Shown piece after piece: positions 52,090-61,435 of a DNA stretch of 64,000 nucleotides (within the stretch, counting starts at the first letter, position 1; each line of letters opens with the position of its first letter). Both the position numbers and the translations under genes were made by a program. Origin of the DNA: Saprospiraceae bacterium (GTDB lineage Bacteria; Bacteroidota; Bacteroidia; Chitinophagales; Saprospiraceae); NCBI GenBank assembly GCA_013140975.1, contig JABFRV010000029.1, positions 1-64,000 on the forward strand. Reading direction: 5' to 3'. A model generated the notes under the pieces. That model was given only the letters and a program-made list of their open reading frames with translations, had not been told where the DNA came from and did not search any database.

Positions 52090-53979
52090 TTAAAATTTAA
52101 ATAAAAATAGTAAAGCAAAAGCCAAAAATCCAAGAAGTATAGAGATCATATACCAACTTATATTTCCTGACTGCAAGGGCTTTAATTCAAGACTTGCTTT
52201 CGTAACAATTGAACCCGGAATTCTAACAATTGCATCTACACCTTGTCTTTCAAATATGTTTTTAAACCAAGAACCAAGAGTTCTTAATGGTTTGGTAAAA
52301 ATCGCCGCATAAATTTCATCCAGATAATATTTATTCCACAGCAATCCTGAAAGTCCAGTATTTTCTTTTTCAAAATCTTCTTTGGTAACTGTAGTGTATT
52401 TCTTATATGTCAAAAATGCAATGATTGCCAGAACTACCAATGTTACACCCCACAGTGTGAATTCAAAAAAGTGGCTAACCTTATGCGTATGATCAACTAC
52501 ACTAAATTTTAAAAAATCTTTCACATAATGATGGTGTGAAATTATTTCCGGCATTCCGGCAAATCCACCAATAATTGACAAGAAAGCCAAAACAATCAAT
52601 GGAAATAATATTATCCATGGTGATTCATGAGCATGATCCCAAGTATGTGAATCTCCTCGATACTTTCCATGAAATGTTGAGAAGTAAAGTCGCAACATAT
52701 ACCATGCTGTAAAAACTGAAGCGAACGCAAGAACAATAAATCCGAGTGCATTCCAGCTATAAACAGATGCAAGTATTTCATCTTTAGAGAAAAATCCAGC
52801 TAAAGGAGGACAGCCTGCGATAGCTAATGTTCCAATAAGAAATACCAGGTGGGTTACTTTCATTTTCGACTTCAAGCCACCCATATTTTTAATATCCTGT
52901 TCGCCATGTAAGCCATGTATAACAGAACCTGCTGCAAGGAATAATAATGCCTTGAAAAATGCGTGCGTCATTACATGAAAAATTGCAGTAGAGTATGCGG
53001 CAACACCCAATGCAGAAGCCATATATCCCAATTGGCTAACAGTTGAATATGCCAATACTTTTTTAATATCGTTCTGTTTAAGGGCTATTGAAGCTGCAAC
53101 AATAGCAGTAACAACTCCCGTCCACATAATAACATTTAATGTAAATGGTGCGAGATTAAATAATAATGACATTCTTGCAACAAGATAAATTCCTGCTGTA
53201 ACCATAGTAGCAGCATGTATCAATGCTGAAACAGGTGTAGGTCCTGCCATCGCATCCGGCAACCAGGTGAACAATGGAATCTGTGCTGACTTTCCACAAA
53301 CACCTAAAAACAAAAGCAATGTTATTAATATAATACTTGGATCATTTTTAGATAGCTCACCAAAACTTTCCTGAATTTTTACAATTTCAACGGAGTTAAA
53401 TTTAATTGCCAGTAAGAAAATTCCCAGAATAAATCCAAGATCACCAATTCGATTCATTACGAATGCCTTTCTGGCTGCCTTATTATATTCCGGATTCTTA
53501 AACCAGAAACCAATTAATAAAAAAGAACATAATCCAACTCCTTCCCATCCTGCAAATAGTAATACCAGATTTGATCCGGTTACTAATAATATCATTGAAA
53601 ATAAAAACAGATTCAAGTACGCAAAAAATCTGCTAAAGCCGGGATCATCTTTCATGTATCCAATAGAGTATACATGTATCAAGGTTCCTACTCCTGTAAT
53701 AATAAATAACATTAATAAGGTAAGGTGATCCAGATATACTGAAAAATTAACGGGGTTGCTTAAGCCTATACTAAACCAATTATAAATAACAATATTCTTG
53801 GCCTCCAATAAAGGAACAGTAAAATAAATTAAACTTGTTGCAATGAATCCTAAAATCGGACCAACACATGCAATGAAACCACTTGTACTTTTAGATAATT
53901 TGGAACCAAAAATTCCATTGATAAGAAAACCCAACAATGTTGGCCATAGAATAAGATGAATTAGTCCTTCTGCGCTCAT
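52090..53979 (-). CDS. nuoL: NADH-quinone oxidoreductase subunit L
   Basis: A 629-residue antiporter-like subunit with the long C-terminal lateral helix. Family motifs are 'VYSIGYMKDDPGFSRFFAYLNLF', 'LLFAGWEGVGLCSFLLIGFWF', 'DAMAGPTPVSALIHAATMVTAG' and 'KKVLAYSTVSQLGYM'. 'HVMTHAFFKALLFLAAGSVIH' is also seen. It ends in a hydrophobic anchor. It is the largest nuo subunit in this operon. Confidence 0.96.
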   Translation of the reverse strand: MSAEGLIHLILWPTLLGFLINGIFGSKLSKSTSGFIACVGPILGFIATSLIYFTVPLLEAKNIVIYNWFSIGLSNPVNFSVYLDHLTLLMLFIITGVGTLIHVYSIGYMKDDPGFSRFFAYLNLFLFSMILLVTGSNLVLLFAGWEGVGLCSFLLIGFWFKNPEYNKAARKAFVMNRIGDLGFILGIFLLAIKFNSVEIVKIQESFGELSKNDPSIILITLLLFLGVCGKSAQIPLFTWLPDAMAGPTPVSALIHAATMVTAGIYLVARMSLLFNLAPFTLNVIMWTGVVTAIVAASIALKQNDIKKVLAYSTVSQLGYMASALGVAAYSTAIFHVMTHAFFKALLFLAAGSVIHGLHGEQDIKNMGGLKSKMKVTHLVFLIGTLAIAGCPPLAGFFSKDEILASVYSWNALGFIVLAFASVFTAWYMLRLYFSTFHGKYRGDSHTWDHAHESPWIILFPLIVLAFLSIIGGFAGMPEIISHHHYVKDFLKFSVVDHTHKVSHFFEFTLWGVTLVVLAIIAFLTYKKYTTVTKEDFEKENTGLSGLLWNKYYLDEIYAAIFTKPLRTLGSWFKNIFERQGVDAIVRIPGSIVTKASLELKPLQSGNISWYMISILLGFLAFALLFLFKF

Positions 53980-53989
53980 TGAATTTTGA

Positions 53990-54322
53990 TTATCCTTTTA
54001 GTTTGTTAAATACATCTATATTAGTGGACTTCAGATTTTTATAAACCATTACAATTATAGCAAGTCCCACTGCTACTTCCGCAGCTGCTACAGCCATAGT
54101 AAAAAACACCATAATTTGTCCTCCCGGATTACCGTAGTAAGCCGATGTTGATGTCAACATTAAATTGGCAGCATTTAACATTATCTCAATACACATAAAT
54201 ACGATGATAATACTTTTCCTTGTCATTACACCAATGAGTCCAACAACGAATAATGCAGCACTTAATAATATGTAGTGCGTTAAAGGAATAGCTGAAAATA
54301 TTTCTGGTGCGGTAGATTCCAT
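53990..54322 (-). CDS. nuoK: NADH-quinone oxidoreductase subunit K
   Basis: A 110-residue protein with three membrane segments. 'FMCIEIMLNAANLMLTS' carries the conserved Glu of TM2, and 'VFFTMAVAAAEVAVGLAIIVMVYKNL' carries the second Glu of TM3. The sequence matches NuoK of complex I, which forms part of the proton channel near NuoJ and NuoN. Confidence 0.95.
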   Translation of the reverse strand: MESTAPEIFSAIPLTHYILLSAALFVVGLIGVMTRKSIIIVFMCIEIMLNAANLMLTSTSAYYGNPGGQIMVFFTMAVAAAEVAVGLAIIVMVYKNLKSTNIDVFNKLKG

Positions 54323-54329
54323 TTTTGAA

Positions 54330-54833
54330 TTATTCGTTTACAATTTTTTCTTTTCTGCTTAATAAAACAACTCCTGCCATTGCTATAAGAAACAATACCG
54401 AACTAATCTCCATTGGAAGAAGATACTCTTTATATAATACGTTTCCAAGATTTTCGACCAATCCAATTGAATGATTGGCATTTTCATTTTGCAAAAGGTT
54501 TGATTTTTGCAAAGCAGATATTACAATAAGAAAGAAACTTCCTCCTCCTACCAATGCAGCCAACCATGGTAAAAATCCTTTATAGGGTTCAACTTCCTTA
54601 TTTAAGTTTAAGAACATAACCACAAAAAGAAAAAGTACCATAATAGCACCTGCATATACAACGATATTTACCAATGCTAAAAATTGTGCATTGAGTAAAA
54701 CATAATGTGCAGAAATTAAAAAGAAAGTTGCGACTAAAAATAAGATACTCCGTATTGGATGCTTGCTTATAACTACCATGCAAGCACAAAGTATTGTGGC
54801 AATTGAGAGCGCGTAAAATATTTTATCTATCAT
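54330..54833 (-). CDS. nuoJ: NADH-quinone oxidoreductase subunit J
   Basis: A 167-residue protein with five hydrophobic segments. 'SAHYVLLNAQFLALVNIVVYAGAIMVLFLFVVMFLNL' (in parts) is the typical TM3 region with its pi-bulge, as in the complex I conformational relay. It overlaps nuoI by four bases and precedes nuoK with a seven-base gap. Confidence 0.95.
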   Translation of the reverse strand: MIDKIFYALSIATILCACMVVISKHPIRSILFLVATFFLISAHYVLLNAQFLALVNIVVYAGAIMVLFLFVVMFLNLNKEVEPYKGFLPWLAALVGGGSFFLIVISALQKSNLLQNENANHSIGLVENLGNVLYKEYLLPMEISSVLFLIAMAGVVLLSRKEKIVNE

Positions 54834-55342
54834 GCCTTAGCTTGTAAAAATGGTTCAACAAGTCGATCTTTTCCATATATGAAATCTTCACGTTCGTAAC
54901 TCGCAGGCGCCATCTTGTCATTTTGTAAGAAAATAGCTGCTTTAGGGCACGCCTCCTCACAAAGTCCACAAAAAATGCATCTCAACATATTGATTTCATA
55001 TACTGATGCATATTTCTCTTCTCTATAAAGTCCTTCTTCTCCTCTCTTTCTTTCTGAAGCAGTCATGCTTATTGCTTCTGCTGGACAAGCCAATGCACAT
55101 AGACCACAAGCAGTACATCTTTCTGCACCCTTTTCATCTCTTTTTAAAATATGAAGCCCTCTAAACACTTCACTCATTGGACGTTGCTCTTCCGGGTAGG
55201 ATATCGTTGCTTTCTTTTTAAACAAATGAGATATGGTGATACTCATTCCTTTTAGAATAGCAGGAATATATATTTTTTCCATAAAAGTCATTGGCTTACG
55301 CTCCATGACTTTTATCCTATCTGTTAATTTTACTACACTCAT
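54830..55342 (-). CDS. nuoI: NADH-quinone oxidoreductase subunit I
   Basis: A 170-residue ferredoxin-type subunit with two 4Fe-4S motifs, 'CTACGLCALACP' and 'CIFCGLCEEACP', for clusters N6a and N6b that pass electrons towards quinone. 'TISYPEEQRPMSEVFRGLHIL' precedes the first motif, as in other NuoI proteins. Length and context fit. Confidence 0.96.
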   Translation of the reverse strand: MSVVKLTDRIKVMERKPMTFMEKIYIPAILKGMSITISHLFKKKATISYPEEQRPMSEVFRGLHILKRDEKGAERCTACGLCALACPAEAISMTASERKRGEEGLYREEKYASVYEINMLRCIFCGLCEEACPKAAIFLQNDKMAPASYEREDFIYGKDRLVEPFLQAKA

Positions 55343-55343
55343 A

Positions 55344-56366
55344 CTATAAACCCATTTTATATAAAATAACCGCGCCGGTAATCAATATATTAATTACCGC
55401 TAGAGGTATTAATATTCTCCAACCCAAATTCATTAATTGATCATATCTAAATCTTGGAAGAGTCCATCTCACCCACATAAAGAAAAATATGAAGAAAAAG
55501 ATTTTTCCAAACATTACACCAACACTTAAAGCTGTTTTTAGTATTCCCGGCTCCATAGAAGAAATTCCAGGAAAATGATATCCGCCAAAAAATAAAGTTG
55601 CCAATACAGCACTGCTGATAAACATATTTATATACTCAGCAAATAAATAAAAGCCAAGCTTCATAGAAGAAAACTCTGTGTGATACCCTCCCACTAATTC
55701 AGTCTCACACTCCGGTAAATCAAAAGGTGCGCGATTTGTCTCAGCAAATGCACATACCAGGAATATTAAAAAACCCAAAGGCTGATAAAATACATTCCAA
55801 TGCCAGCCTGCTTGTTGATCGACAATATCCTTAAGACTTAATGAAGAGCTCATCATAACCAATGCTATGATAGAAAGTCCCATTGCAAGTTCGTAACTAA
55901 TATTTTGTGACGCAGCACGAATTGCTCCCAATAAAGAAAATTTATTATTGGATGCCCAGCCGCCAATTAATATACCATATACTCCAAGCGATACAACACC
56001 AAAGATGTATAATAATCCTACATTAATATCTGTTGCCTGAAGAGAAAATGGCTTCCCATCTACTATAATATCCGGACCAAAAGGAATAACTGCACTTGTC
56101 ATAAGAGCAGTAATCATAAAAAATCCCGGGCCCATTAGAAATAACCATCGATCTGCTTTCATCGGAATAAATTCTTCTTTAAAGAATAGCTTTACTCCAT
56201 CAGCCAAAGGTTGTAATAATCCAAAGGGTCCAGCTCTGTTGGGTCCTAATCTGTCTTGTAGAAATGCTGCAATTTTTCTTTCTGCATATGTAGAATACAT
56301 TGCAATAAAAAGTGATAATCCAAATATCACCGAAATGAAAATGATTTTAAGAATTATCCAACTCAT
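55344..56366 (-). CDS. nuoH: NADH-quinone oxidoreductase subunit H
   Basis: A 340-residue protein with about eight hydrophobic helices. It forms the quinone chamber together with NuoB and NuoD. 'AERKIAAFLQDRLGPNRAGPFGLLQPLADGVKLFFKEE' (in parts) is the family signature of the N-terminal loops, and 'ETNRAPFDLPECETELVGGYHTEFSS' (in parts) is the conserved Glu-rich loop. It overlaps nuoG by four bases. Confidence 0.96.
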   Translation of the reverse strand: MSWIILKIIFISVIFGLSLFIAMYSTYAERKIAAFLQDRLGPNRAGPFGLLQPLADGVKLFFKEEFIPMKADRWLFLMGPGFFMITALMTSAVIPFGPDIIVDGKPFSLQATDINVGLLYIFGVVSLGVYGILIGGWASNNKFSLLGAIRAASQNISYELAMGLSIIALVMMSSSLSLKDIVDQQAGWHWNVFYQPLGFLIFLVCAFAETNRAPFDLPECETELVGGYHTEFSSMKLGFYLFAEYINMFISSAVLATLFFGGYHFPGISSMEPGILKTALSVGVMFGKIFFFIFFFMWVRWTLPRFRYDQLMNLGWRILIPLAVINILITGAVILYKMGL

Positions 56367-57328
56367 TCTGATACAAATTTTGCGTCTACATTTACTGCAG
56401 GAGAATGATCAAGGACTTTATACTTATTGGTTGTGATTACTGAATCATTATCCATTTCGTAAGGTTCTCCAATTGTCCAGTCGTTCATATTCTTATGTTC
56501 GAATCTACAGTTATTACAAATAAAATCAAGAACCTCCCCAAATTTATTTTTCCTAGCAGTAACACGAATTACATCATTATTTTTTACCCAGGCAACTGCT
56601 TCACCTTTACACTTATCACATTCCCGATGTGCATAAAAAGGTTTGGAGAACCATACTCTCTGTTTAAATCTATATTTCTTATCTGTTAAGGCTCCGACAG
56701 GACAGACATCAATAATATTTCCAGAAAAATCATTGTCTATAGCATTCTGAATATACGTGCTAATTTCAGAAACATCACCTCTGTTTATAACACCATGCAC
56801 TCTTTTATTGGTTAGTTGATCAGCAGTATAAACACATCGATAACATAAAATACAACGTGTCATGTGAAGCTGAATATTCTCACCTAAATCTATTTTATCA
56901 AATTCTCTTCTTCCTTCTTCGTAACGTGTTGATTCAGTTCCATGCTTGTAAGAAAGATTCTGAAGATCGCATTCACCTGCCTGATCACAGACCGGACAAT
57001 CCAAAGGATGGTTAATTAATAAAAATTCTACAACTCCTTTTCTTGCTTCTAAAACTTCCGGAGATGTCTCATTTTCAATAACCATTCCATGCTCAACTCT
57101 TGTCAGACAACTTGCTACTAATTTAGGCATCGGTCTCGGATTGGCTTCACTTCCCTGTGTAACTTTTACCAAACATACACGACACTTACCTCCTGTTTCT
57201 TTCAATGGAGTATAATAACACATTGCAGGAGGATAATTTTCTCCTATCATACGAGCTGCTTGAAGGATAGTTGTGCCCGGAGGAACTTCGATACTTTTTC
57301 CGTCTATTGTGACTTTTAAGTTATTCAT
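56363..57328 (-). CDS. nuoG: NADH-quinone oxidoreductase subunit G, short form
   Basis: A 321-residue iron-sulfur subunit of complex I, lacking the long C-terminal molybdopterin-like region of E. coli NuoG (about 900 residues). It keeps the 2Fe-2S ferredoxin domain ('PPAMCYYTPLKETGGKCRVCLVKV') with cluster N1b, then 'NHPLDCPVCDQAGECDLQN' for N5 with its His ligand, and 'CILCYRCVYTADQL' and 'DVCPVGALTDK' for N4. Cysteines 'HRECDKCKGEAV' and 'FICNNCRFE' follow near the C-terminus. Short NuoG proteins are usual in Bacteroidota, so I do not call it truncated. The four-helix-bundle gene lies just upstream. Confidence 0.93.
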   Translation of the reverse strand: MNNLKVTIDGKSIEVPPGTTILQAARMIGENYPPAMCYYTPLKETGGKCRVCLVKVTQGSEANPRPMPKLVASCLTRVEHGMVIENETSPEVLEARKGVVEFLLINHPLDCPVCDQAGECDLQNLSYKHGTESTRYEEGRREFDKIDLGENIQLHMTRCILCYRCVYTADQLTNKRVHGVINRGDVSEISTYIQNAIDNDFSGNIIDVCPVGALTDKKYRFKQRVWFSKPFYAHRECDKCKGEAVAWVKNNDVIRVTARKNKFGEVLDFICNNCRFEHKNMNDWTIGEPYEMDNDSVITTNKYKVLDHSPAVNVDAKFVSE

Positions 57329-57330
57329 AT

Positions 57331-57356
57331 TAGTTTTTAGGTATTAGGACTTAGGG
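57331..57356. repeat. TTAGG-rich repeat next to the four-helix-bundle gene
   Basis: A short region of repeated words (TTAGTTTTTAGG, TATTAGG, ACTTAGG, GGTTAG) between the nuoG start and the end of the four-helix-bundle gene. It is the inverse of the CTAAC words at the other side of that gene (57721-57796). Confidence 0.6.
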
Positions 57357-57713
57357 GTTAGATTTTAAATTTAATGACTTTCTCAAACCACTAATAATTT
57401 TTGAAATTTCATTTGATTTTTCAATTAAGTTATCTCTTTTTGTTAAATCAATATATTTTAATTTACTTGCTAGATACAACATCGATCTTGTCTCACTACA
57501 TGATCCAGAAGCAATAAAAAGAAACCTGTTAAATTCTTTAGTAGAAGATCTATCGTAACCTTCTGCAATATTATTTGAAATTGACACTACTGCTTTAAGG
57601 ATTTGATCTTTAAAACCATAATCTTTGGATTTATTAAAAATTTCATAAAGCTCAACTGCAAAGTCTTGCGCCTTTTGCCAAGCAATGATATCTTTAAATC
57701 TTTTAAAACTCAT
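57351..57713 (-). CDS. Four-helix-bundle protein (S23/intervening-sequence family)
   Basis: A 120-residue protein of the TIGR02436/S23 family: 'SFKRFKDIIAWQKAQDFAVELYEIF' with the conserved W-x-K-A, 'VVSISNNIAEGYDRSSTKEFNRFLFIASGSCSETRSML' (in parts), and 'KSNEISKIISGLRKSL'. Relatives are encoded in rRNA intervening sequences and as Avd of diversity-generating retroelements. The function of stand-alone members is not known. Its place inside the nuo operon, between nuoF and nuoG, with repeat tracts on both sides, looks like an insertion. Neither a reverse transcriptase nor rRNA is near. Confidence 0.85.
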   Translation of the reverse strand: MSFKRFKDIIAWQKAQDFAVELYEIFNKSKDYGFKDQILKAVVSISNNIAEGYDRSSTKEFNRFLFIASGSCSETRSMLYLASKLKYIDLTKRDNLIEKSNEISKIISGLRKSLNLKSNP

Positions 57714-57720
57714 ATAGTAC

Positions 57721-57796
57721 TAATTTCTAGTCTCTAACTTCTATCTTCTAACTCTAACCTCTAATTTCTAAACTCTAACTTCTAGCCTCTAACTTC
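57721..57796. repeat. Degenerate CTAACTT repeat tract between nuoF and the four-helix-bundle gene
   Basis: About ten imperfect copies of words such as CTAACTTCTA, CTCTAACCT and CTAATTTCT fill the whole 76-base gap. Together with the inverse TTAGG words at 57331-57356 it flanks the inserted gene. Confidence 0.8.
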
Positions 57797-59131
57797 TTAA
57801 TGTACCAATTCCATCGATCTATGTAAATGTCTCTTACAACAGGACTCAGGATTCCGAACATGTTCTTCAAACTCATGTCGGAAATGTCTTATCGCACTTG
57901 CGACCGGCCATGCAGCTGCTTCACCTAATGGACAGATTGTTTTTCCTTCTATTTTTTTAGCAATATCTACAAGAAGATCTATGTCAGACATCTTTCCATG
58001 TCCATATTCTATACGATGTAAAACTTTTTCCATCCATCCTGTTCCTTCCCTGCAAGGACTACATTGTCCACACGATTCGTGATGATAGAATCTTGTAAAA
58101 TTCCAGAGATTTCTTACTATACACTGATCTTCATCATAAACTATGAAGCCTCCCGATCCCAACATAGTTCCACTTACAAATCCACCATCACTTAATGATT
58201 CATAAGTCATCAATCTGGGTTCTCCATTGATTGTTCTTAAAATTAATTCCGCAGGTAGTATTGGAACGGATGATCCTCCAGCAACAACAGCCTTTAGTTT
58301 TTTACCATTCGGAATTCCTCCACAATATTGATCACTATAAATAAAATCTTCGACGGTTACGCCCAATTCGATTTCATATACTCCGGGCTTATTAATATTT
58401 CCGCATGCAGAAATTAATTTTGTTCCTGTGCTCTTACCTACACCTATCGCAGCATATGCTTCTCCTCCATTATTTACAATCCAAGGAACATCAGCAATTG
58501 TCTCCACATTATTTACAACTGTTGGACATCCATATAATCCCCATACTGCCGGAAACGGAGGCTTGTTTCTTGGATTCCCACGCTTACCTTCCAATGATTC
58601 AAGCAATGCTGTTTCTTCACCACATATATACGCTCCACCTCCAGGATGTACATAAAGATCCAATGAATAATTAGATCCAAGAATATTATTTCCCAGATAT
58701 CCAGCCTTATAAGATTCCTGAATTGCTTTCTCAAGAATTTGAATGACATTCATCATTTCACCACGTACATAGATATAAGATGTGCGAGCACCTAATGCAT
58801 AAGAAGATGTAATCATACCTTCTATTAATGCATGGGGAATATGTTGCATCAAGTATCTGTCCTTAAATGTTCCGGGTTCAGATTCATCTGCATTACATAC
58901 AAGGTATCTCGGTTTTTCAGATTTTTTATCCAGGAAAGACCATTTCATCCCTGTTGGAAATCCTGCCCCGCCACGTCCTCTTAATCCGGATTTTTTTACT
59001 TCTTCGGTAACTTCATCCGGAGACATAGAGAAAGCTTTTTTCAAAGACTGATATCCTCCATGTGCAACATAAGTTTCCAAAGTATGTATACCCGGCACAT
59101 TGATATGTTGAAGTAATATTTTTTTAGACAT
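57797..59131 (-). CDS. nuoF: NADH-quinone oxidoreductase subunit F
   Basis: A 444-residue subunit that binds NADH, FMN and 4Fe-4S cluster N3. 'GLRGRGGAGFPTGMKWSF' (FMN), 'LVCNADESEPGTFKDR' (NADH/FMN), 'GAYICGEETALLESLEGKRG' and the cluster motif 'ESCGQCSPCREGTGWM' with a later 'TICPLGEAA' are all present. It overlaps nuoE by eight bases. With NuoE and NuoG it makes up the electron input module. Confidence 0.97.
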   Translation of the reverse strand: MSKKILLQHINVPGIHTLETYVAHGGYQSLKKAFSMSPDEVTEEVKKSGLRGRGGAGFPTGMKWSFLDKKSEKPRYLVCNADESEPGTFKDRYLMQHIPHALIEGMITSSYALGARTSYIYVRGEMMNVIQILEKAIQESYKAGYLGNNILGSNYSLDLYVHPGGGAYICGEETALLESLEGKRGNPRNKPPFPAVWGLYGCPTVVNNVETIADVPWIVNNGGEAYAAIGVGKSTGTKLISACGNINKPGVYEIELGVTVEDFIYSDQYCGGIPNGKKLKAVVAGGSSVPILPAELILRTINGEPRLMTYESLSDGGFVSGTMLGSGGFIVYDEDQCIVRNLWNFTRFYHHESCGQCSPCREGTGWMEKVLHRIEYGHGKMSDIDLLVDIAKKIEGKTICPLGEAAAWPVASAIRHFRHEFEEHVRNPESCCKRHLHRSMELVH

Positions 59132-59627
59132 CTTTCAGTCCTTTTATTTTTAATTCTTCTATTAAGTCATCAAATTTCTTCTTTGTCATATTCTCCTGAT
59201 AAATATACTCAGGTCCAATTTGTAAAACAGGTCCTGTTCCACAAGCTGCAAGACATTCAACGGTCTTTAAAGTTATTAATCCGTCTTCCGTTGTCTCGCC
59301 AACTTTAATATTGAGTTTTTCTTCCATATACTGAACAAATTCTTCAGCACCTACTGTGCAACATGGCCCGGTTCGACAAACTTCGATAACAAACTTCCCA
59401 ACTTTTTTAACATGAAACATTGTATAAAAAGTAGCTACTTCATATACTTCAATCGGTTGTATATCCAAAACTTCAGCTACCTCGTCCATTGCTTGTACAG
59501 GTAACCATCCTTGCTCTGCTTGTGCAAGATGCAAAGCAGGAAGTAATGCAGATTTTTGTCTGTCGTCAGGATAACGAGATTTTAATTTTGTAATCTCTTG
59601 AATTGTATTTGAACTTAGTATTGACAT
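59124..59627 (-). CDS. nuoE: NADH-quinone oxidoreductase subunit E
   Basis: A 167-residue thioredoxin-like 2Fe-2S subunit (cluster N1a). The four Cys ligands are in 'VCRTGPCCTVGAEE' (C-x4-C) and 'VECLAACGTGPVLQ' (C-x3-C). The N-terminal helical part has 'DRQKSALLPALHLAQAEQGWL', typical of the family. The start is 71 bases after nuoD. Confidence 0.95.
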   Translation of the reverse strand: MSILSSNTIQEITKLKSRYPDDRQKSALLPALHLAQAEQGWLPVQAMDEVAEVLDIQPIEVYEVATFYTMFHVKKVGKFVIEVCRTGPCCTVGAEEFVQYMEEKLNIKVGETTEDGLITLKTVECLAACGTGPVLQIGPEYIYQENMTKKKFDDLIEELKIKGLKDV

Positions 59628-59698
59628 TTTAATTTAGTCGTGCGTCGCGAGTTAATTATTATTTACTTTTATTTTCAATTGTCTTATGAAGTCATTAA

Positions 59699-60925
59699 TT
59701 ATGCATCTAATTCTCCTGCTATTACATTCATACTACTCATAACTACAATAGCATCTGATAACATTTGTCCTTGAACCATTTCCGGAAATGCTTGATAATA
59801 AATAAAACATGGCCTTCTGAAATGCAATCTGTAAGGACTTCTTCCGCCATCACTAATTAAATAAAATCCTAACTCTCCATTAGCTCCTTCAACTGCTTTG
59901 TAAACTTCTCCAACCGGAGCTTCAATCTCACCCATAATAATTTTAAAGTGATAAATCAATGCTTCCATATTGCGATAAACTTCTTGCTTGGGAGGAAGAT
60001 AATATTTATCTTCATCGGCATGAAAAACACCCGGTTCGCATGCTTCAATTTTCTTTATGGCTTGTTCGATTAGTGAAAGACTCTGCCAGATTTCTTCGTT
60101 ACGAACAACATAGCGATCATATGTATCGCCTGTTGTACCTACCGGTATATCAAATTTAAATTCTTCATAAGAACAATATGGAGAATGTGATCTAATATCA
60201 TAATCGATTCCTGCTGCTCGAAGATTGGGTCCTGTAAAACCATAATTTAATGCACGTTCCACACTTATTGGACCGGTACCTATAGTTCTGTCCATGAAAA
60301 TTCTGTTCCTTGTCAACAGGTTTTCAAATTCTCTCCAGACCTTAGGAAATTCTACAAGAAACTTTTTGGTTAATTCAAATACTTTTGGAGAAAAGTCTCT
60401 TTCAAATCCTCCAATTCTACCCATATTCGTTGTTAATCTAGCGCCACAGATTTCTTCATATATCTCATAAATCTTTTCACGATATTGATAGACATATGTA
60501 AATCCTGTCAATGCCCCGGTATCAACACCTAATATACTATTACAAATTAAATGATCTGCAACTCTAGCAAGTTCCATTACCATAACACGCATATAGTCAA
60601 CTCGTTTAGGAACTTCTATGTTAAGAAGTTTCTCAACAGTCAGATACCATCCCGTATTATTTATTGGAGCTGAACAATAGTTTAATCTATCAGTGAGAGG
60701 TGTAATTTGATAAAATGGTCTTCTTTCAGCAATTTTTTCAAACGCCCGATGAATATATCCTATCGTTTGTTCTCCACTTATAATTCTTTCTCCATCCATC
60801 TTCAACACATTCTGAAAAATTCCATGTGTTGCCGGATGGGTTGGACCAAGATTAAGTATGCTATATGGAATCTCCGGCATATCCGGATTCAAAAATTCTG
60901 CTTTATATTCTAAATTGGTATGCAT
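59699..60925 (-). CDS. nuoD: NADH-quinone oxidoreductase subunit D
   Basis: A 408-residue subunit of the 49-kDa type, separate from NuoC. 'NLGPTHPATHGIFQNVLKMDGE' and 'GYIHRAFEKIAERRPFYQITPLTDRLNY' (in parts) line the quinone site, with the conserved HPATHG loop. The end 'YYQAFPEMVQGQMLSDAIVVMSSMNVIAGELDA' (in parts) is the family C-terminus. The nickel-ligand cysteines of hydrogenases are absent, as expected. Confidence 0.96.
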   Translation of the reverse strand: MHTNLEYKAEFLNPDMPEIPYSILNLGPTHPATHGIFQNVLKMDGERIISGEQTIGYIHRAFEKIAERRPFYQITPLTDRLNYCSAPINNTGWYLTVEKLLNIEVPKRVDYMRVMVMELARVADHLICNSILGVDTGALTGFTYVYQYREKIYEIYEEICGARLTTNMGRIGGFERDFSPKVFELTKKFLVEFPKVWREFENLLTRNRIFMDRTIGTGPISVERALNYGFTGPNLRAAGIDYDIRSHSPYCSYEEFKFDIPVGTTGDTYDRYVVRNEEIWQSLSLIEQAIKKIEACEPGVFHADEDKYYLPPKQEVYRNMEALIYHFKIIMGEIEAPVGEVYKAVEGANGELGFYLISDGGRSPYRLHFRRPCFIYYQAFPEMVQGQMLSDAIVVMSSMNVIAGELDA

Positions 60926-60930
60926 TTTTT

Positions 60931-61434
60931 TTATCTTCCAAAATGAAAATCTGCTTTGTCTTCACGAAATGGATCTTCTAGTGGAAATTCTTTTCTCATT
61001 GGAAAATCAACCATTTCGTCCATGTTCAATATTCTCCTTAAGTCCGGATGACCTAAAAAATTTATTCCGTAAAAATCATATGTTTCTCGTTCCATCCAAT
61101 TGGCTGCAGCATAAATACCAGTTATACTTGGCACGTCTGGTTTTTCAATGGGCACAAAAACTTTTAAACGCAATAAAATTTTATATTGTAAACTTTGCAA
61201 ATGATACACAACTCCTAATTCTTTTCCTTTATTTTCAGGATAGTGTATACCACATAGGTCAATCAGATTTGATATTTTAAATTCTAAATCTTTAAAAAGA
61301 AGATTCATCGTTTTATACAGTTGATGAACGGGAATTTCAGCTTGAATTACATTATATCTATCAACTTCAAACAGAACTTCACTTCCTGTTTTTGATTGTA
61401 AAAATTGTATAATTTCTTCGTTTGAAAATTTCAT
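60931..61434 (-). CDS. nuoC: NADH-quinone oxidoreductase subunit C
   Basis: A 167-residue subunit of the 30-kDa type. 'ERETYDFYGINFLGHPDLRRILNMDE' and 'RKEFPLEDPFREDKADFHFGR' are the conserved C-terminal sequences. 'VFVPIEKPDVPSITGIY' is also typical. It forms the peripheral-arm contact with NuoD and ends six bases before it. Confidence 0.94.
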   Translation of the reverse strand: MKFSNEEIIQFLQSKTGSEVLFEVDRYNVIQAEIPVHQLYKTMNLLFKDLEFKISNLIDLCGIHYPENKGKELGVVYHLQSLQYKILLRLKVFVPIEKPDVPSITGIYAAANWMERETYDFYGINFLGHPDLRRILNMDEMVDFPMRKEFPLEDPFREDKADFHFGR

Positions 61435-61435
61435 T

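Noticed and set aside
56363-57328. nuoG as a truncated pseudogene
   Set aside because: Short NuoG proteins of about this length are usual in Bacteroidota and the iron-sulfur ligands of N1b, N4 and N5 are all present.
57351-57713. Four-helix-bundle gene as Avd of a diversity-generating retroelement
   Set aside because: No reverse transcriptase, template repeat or variable repeat was found in the window.
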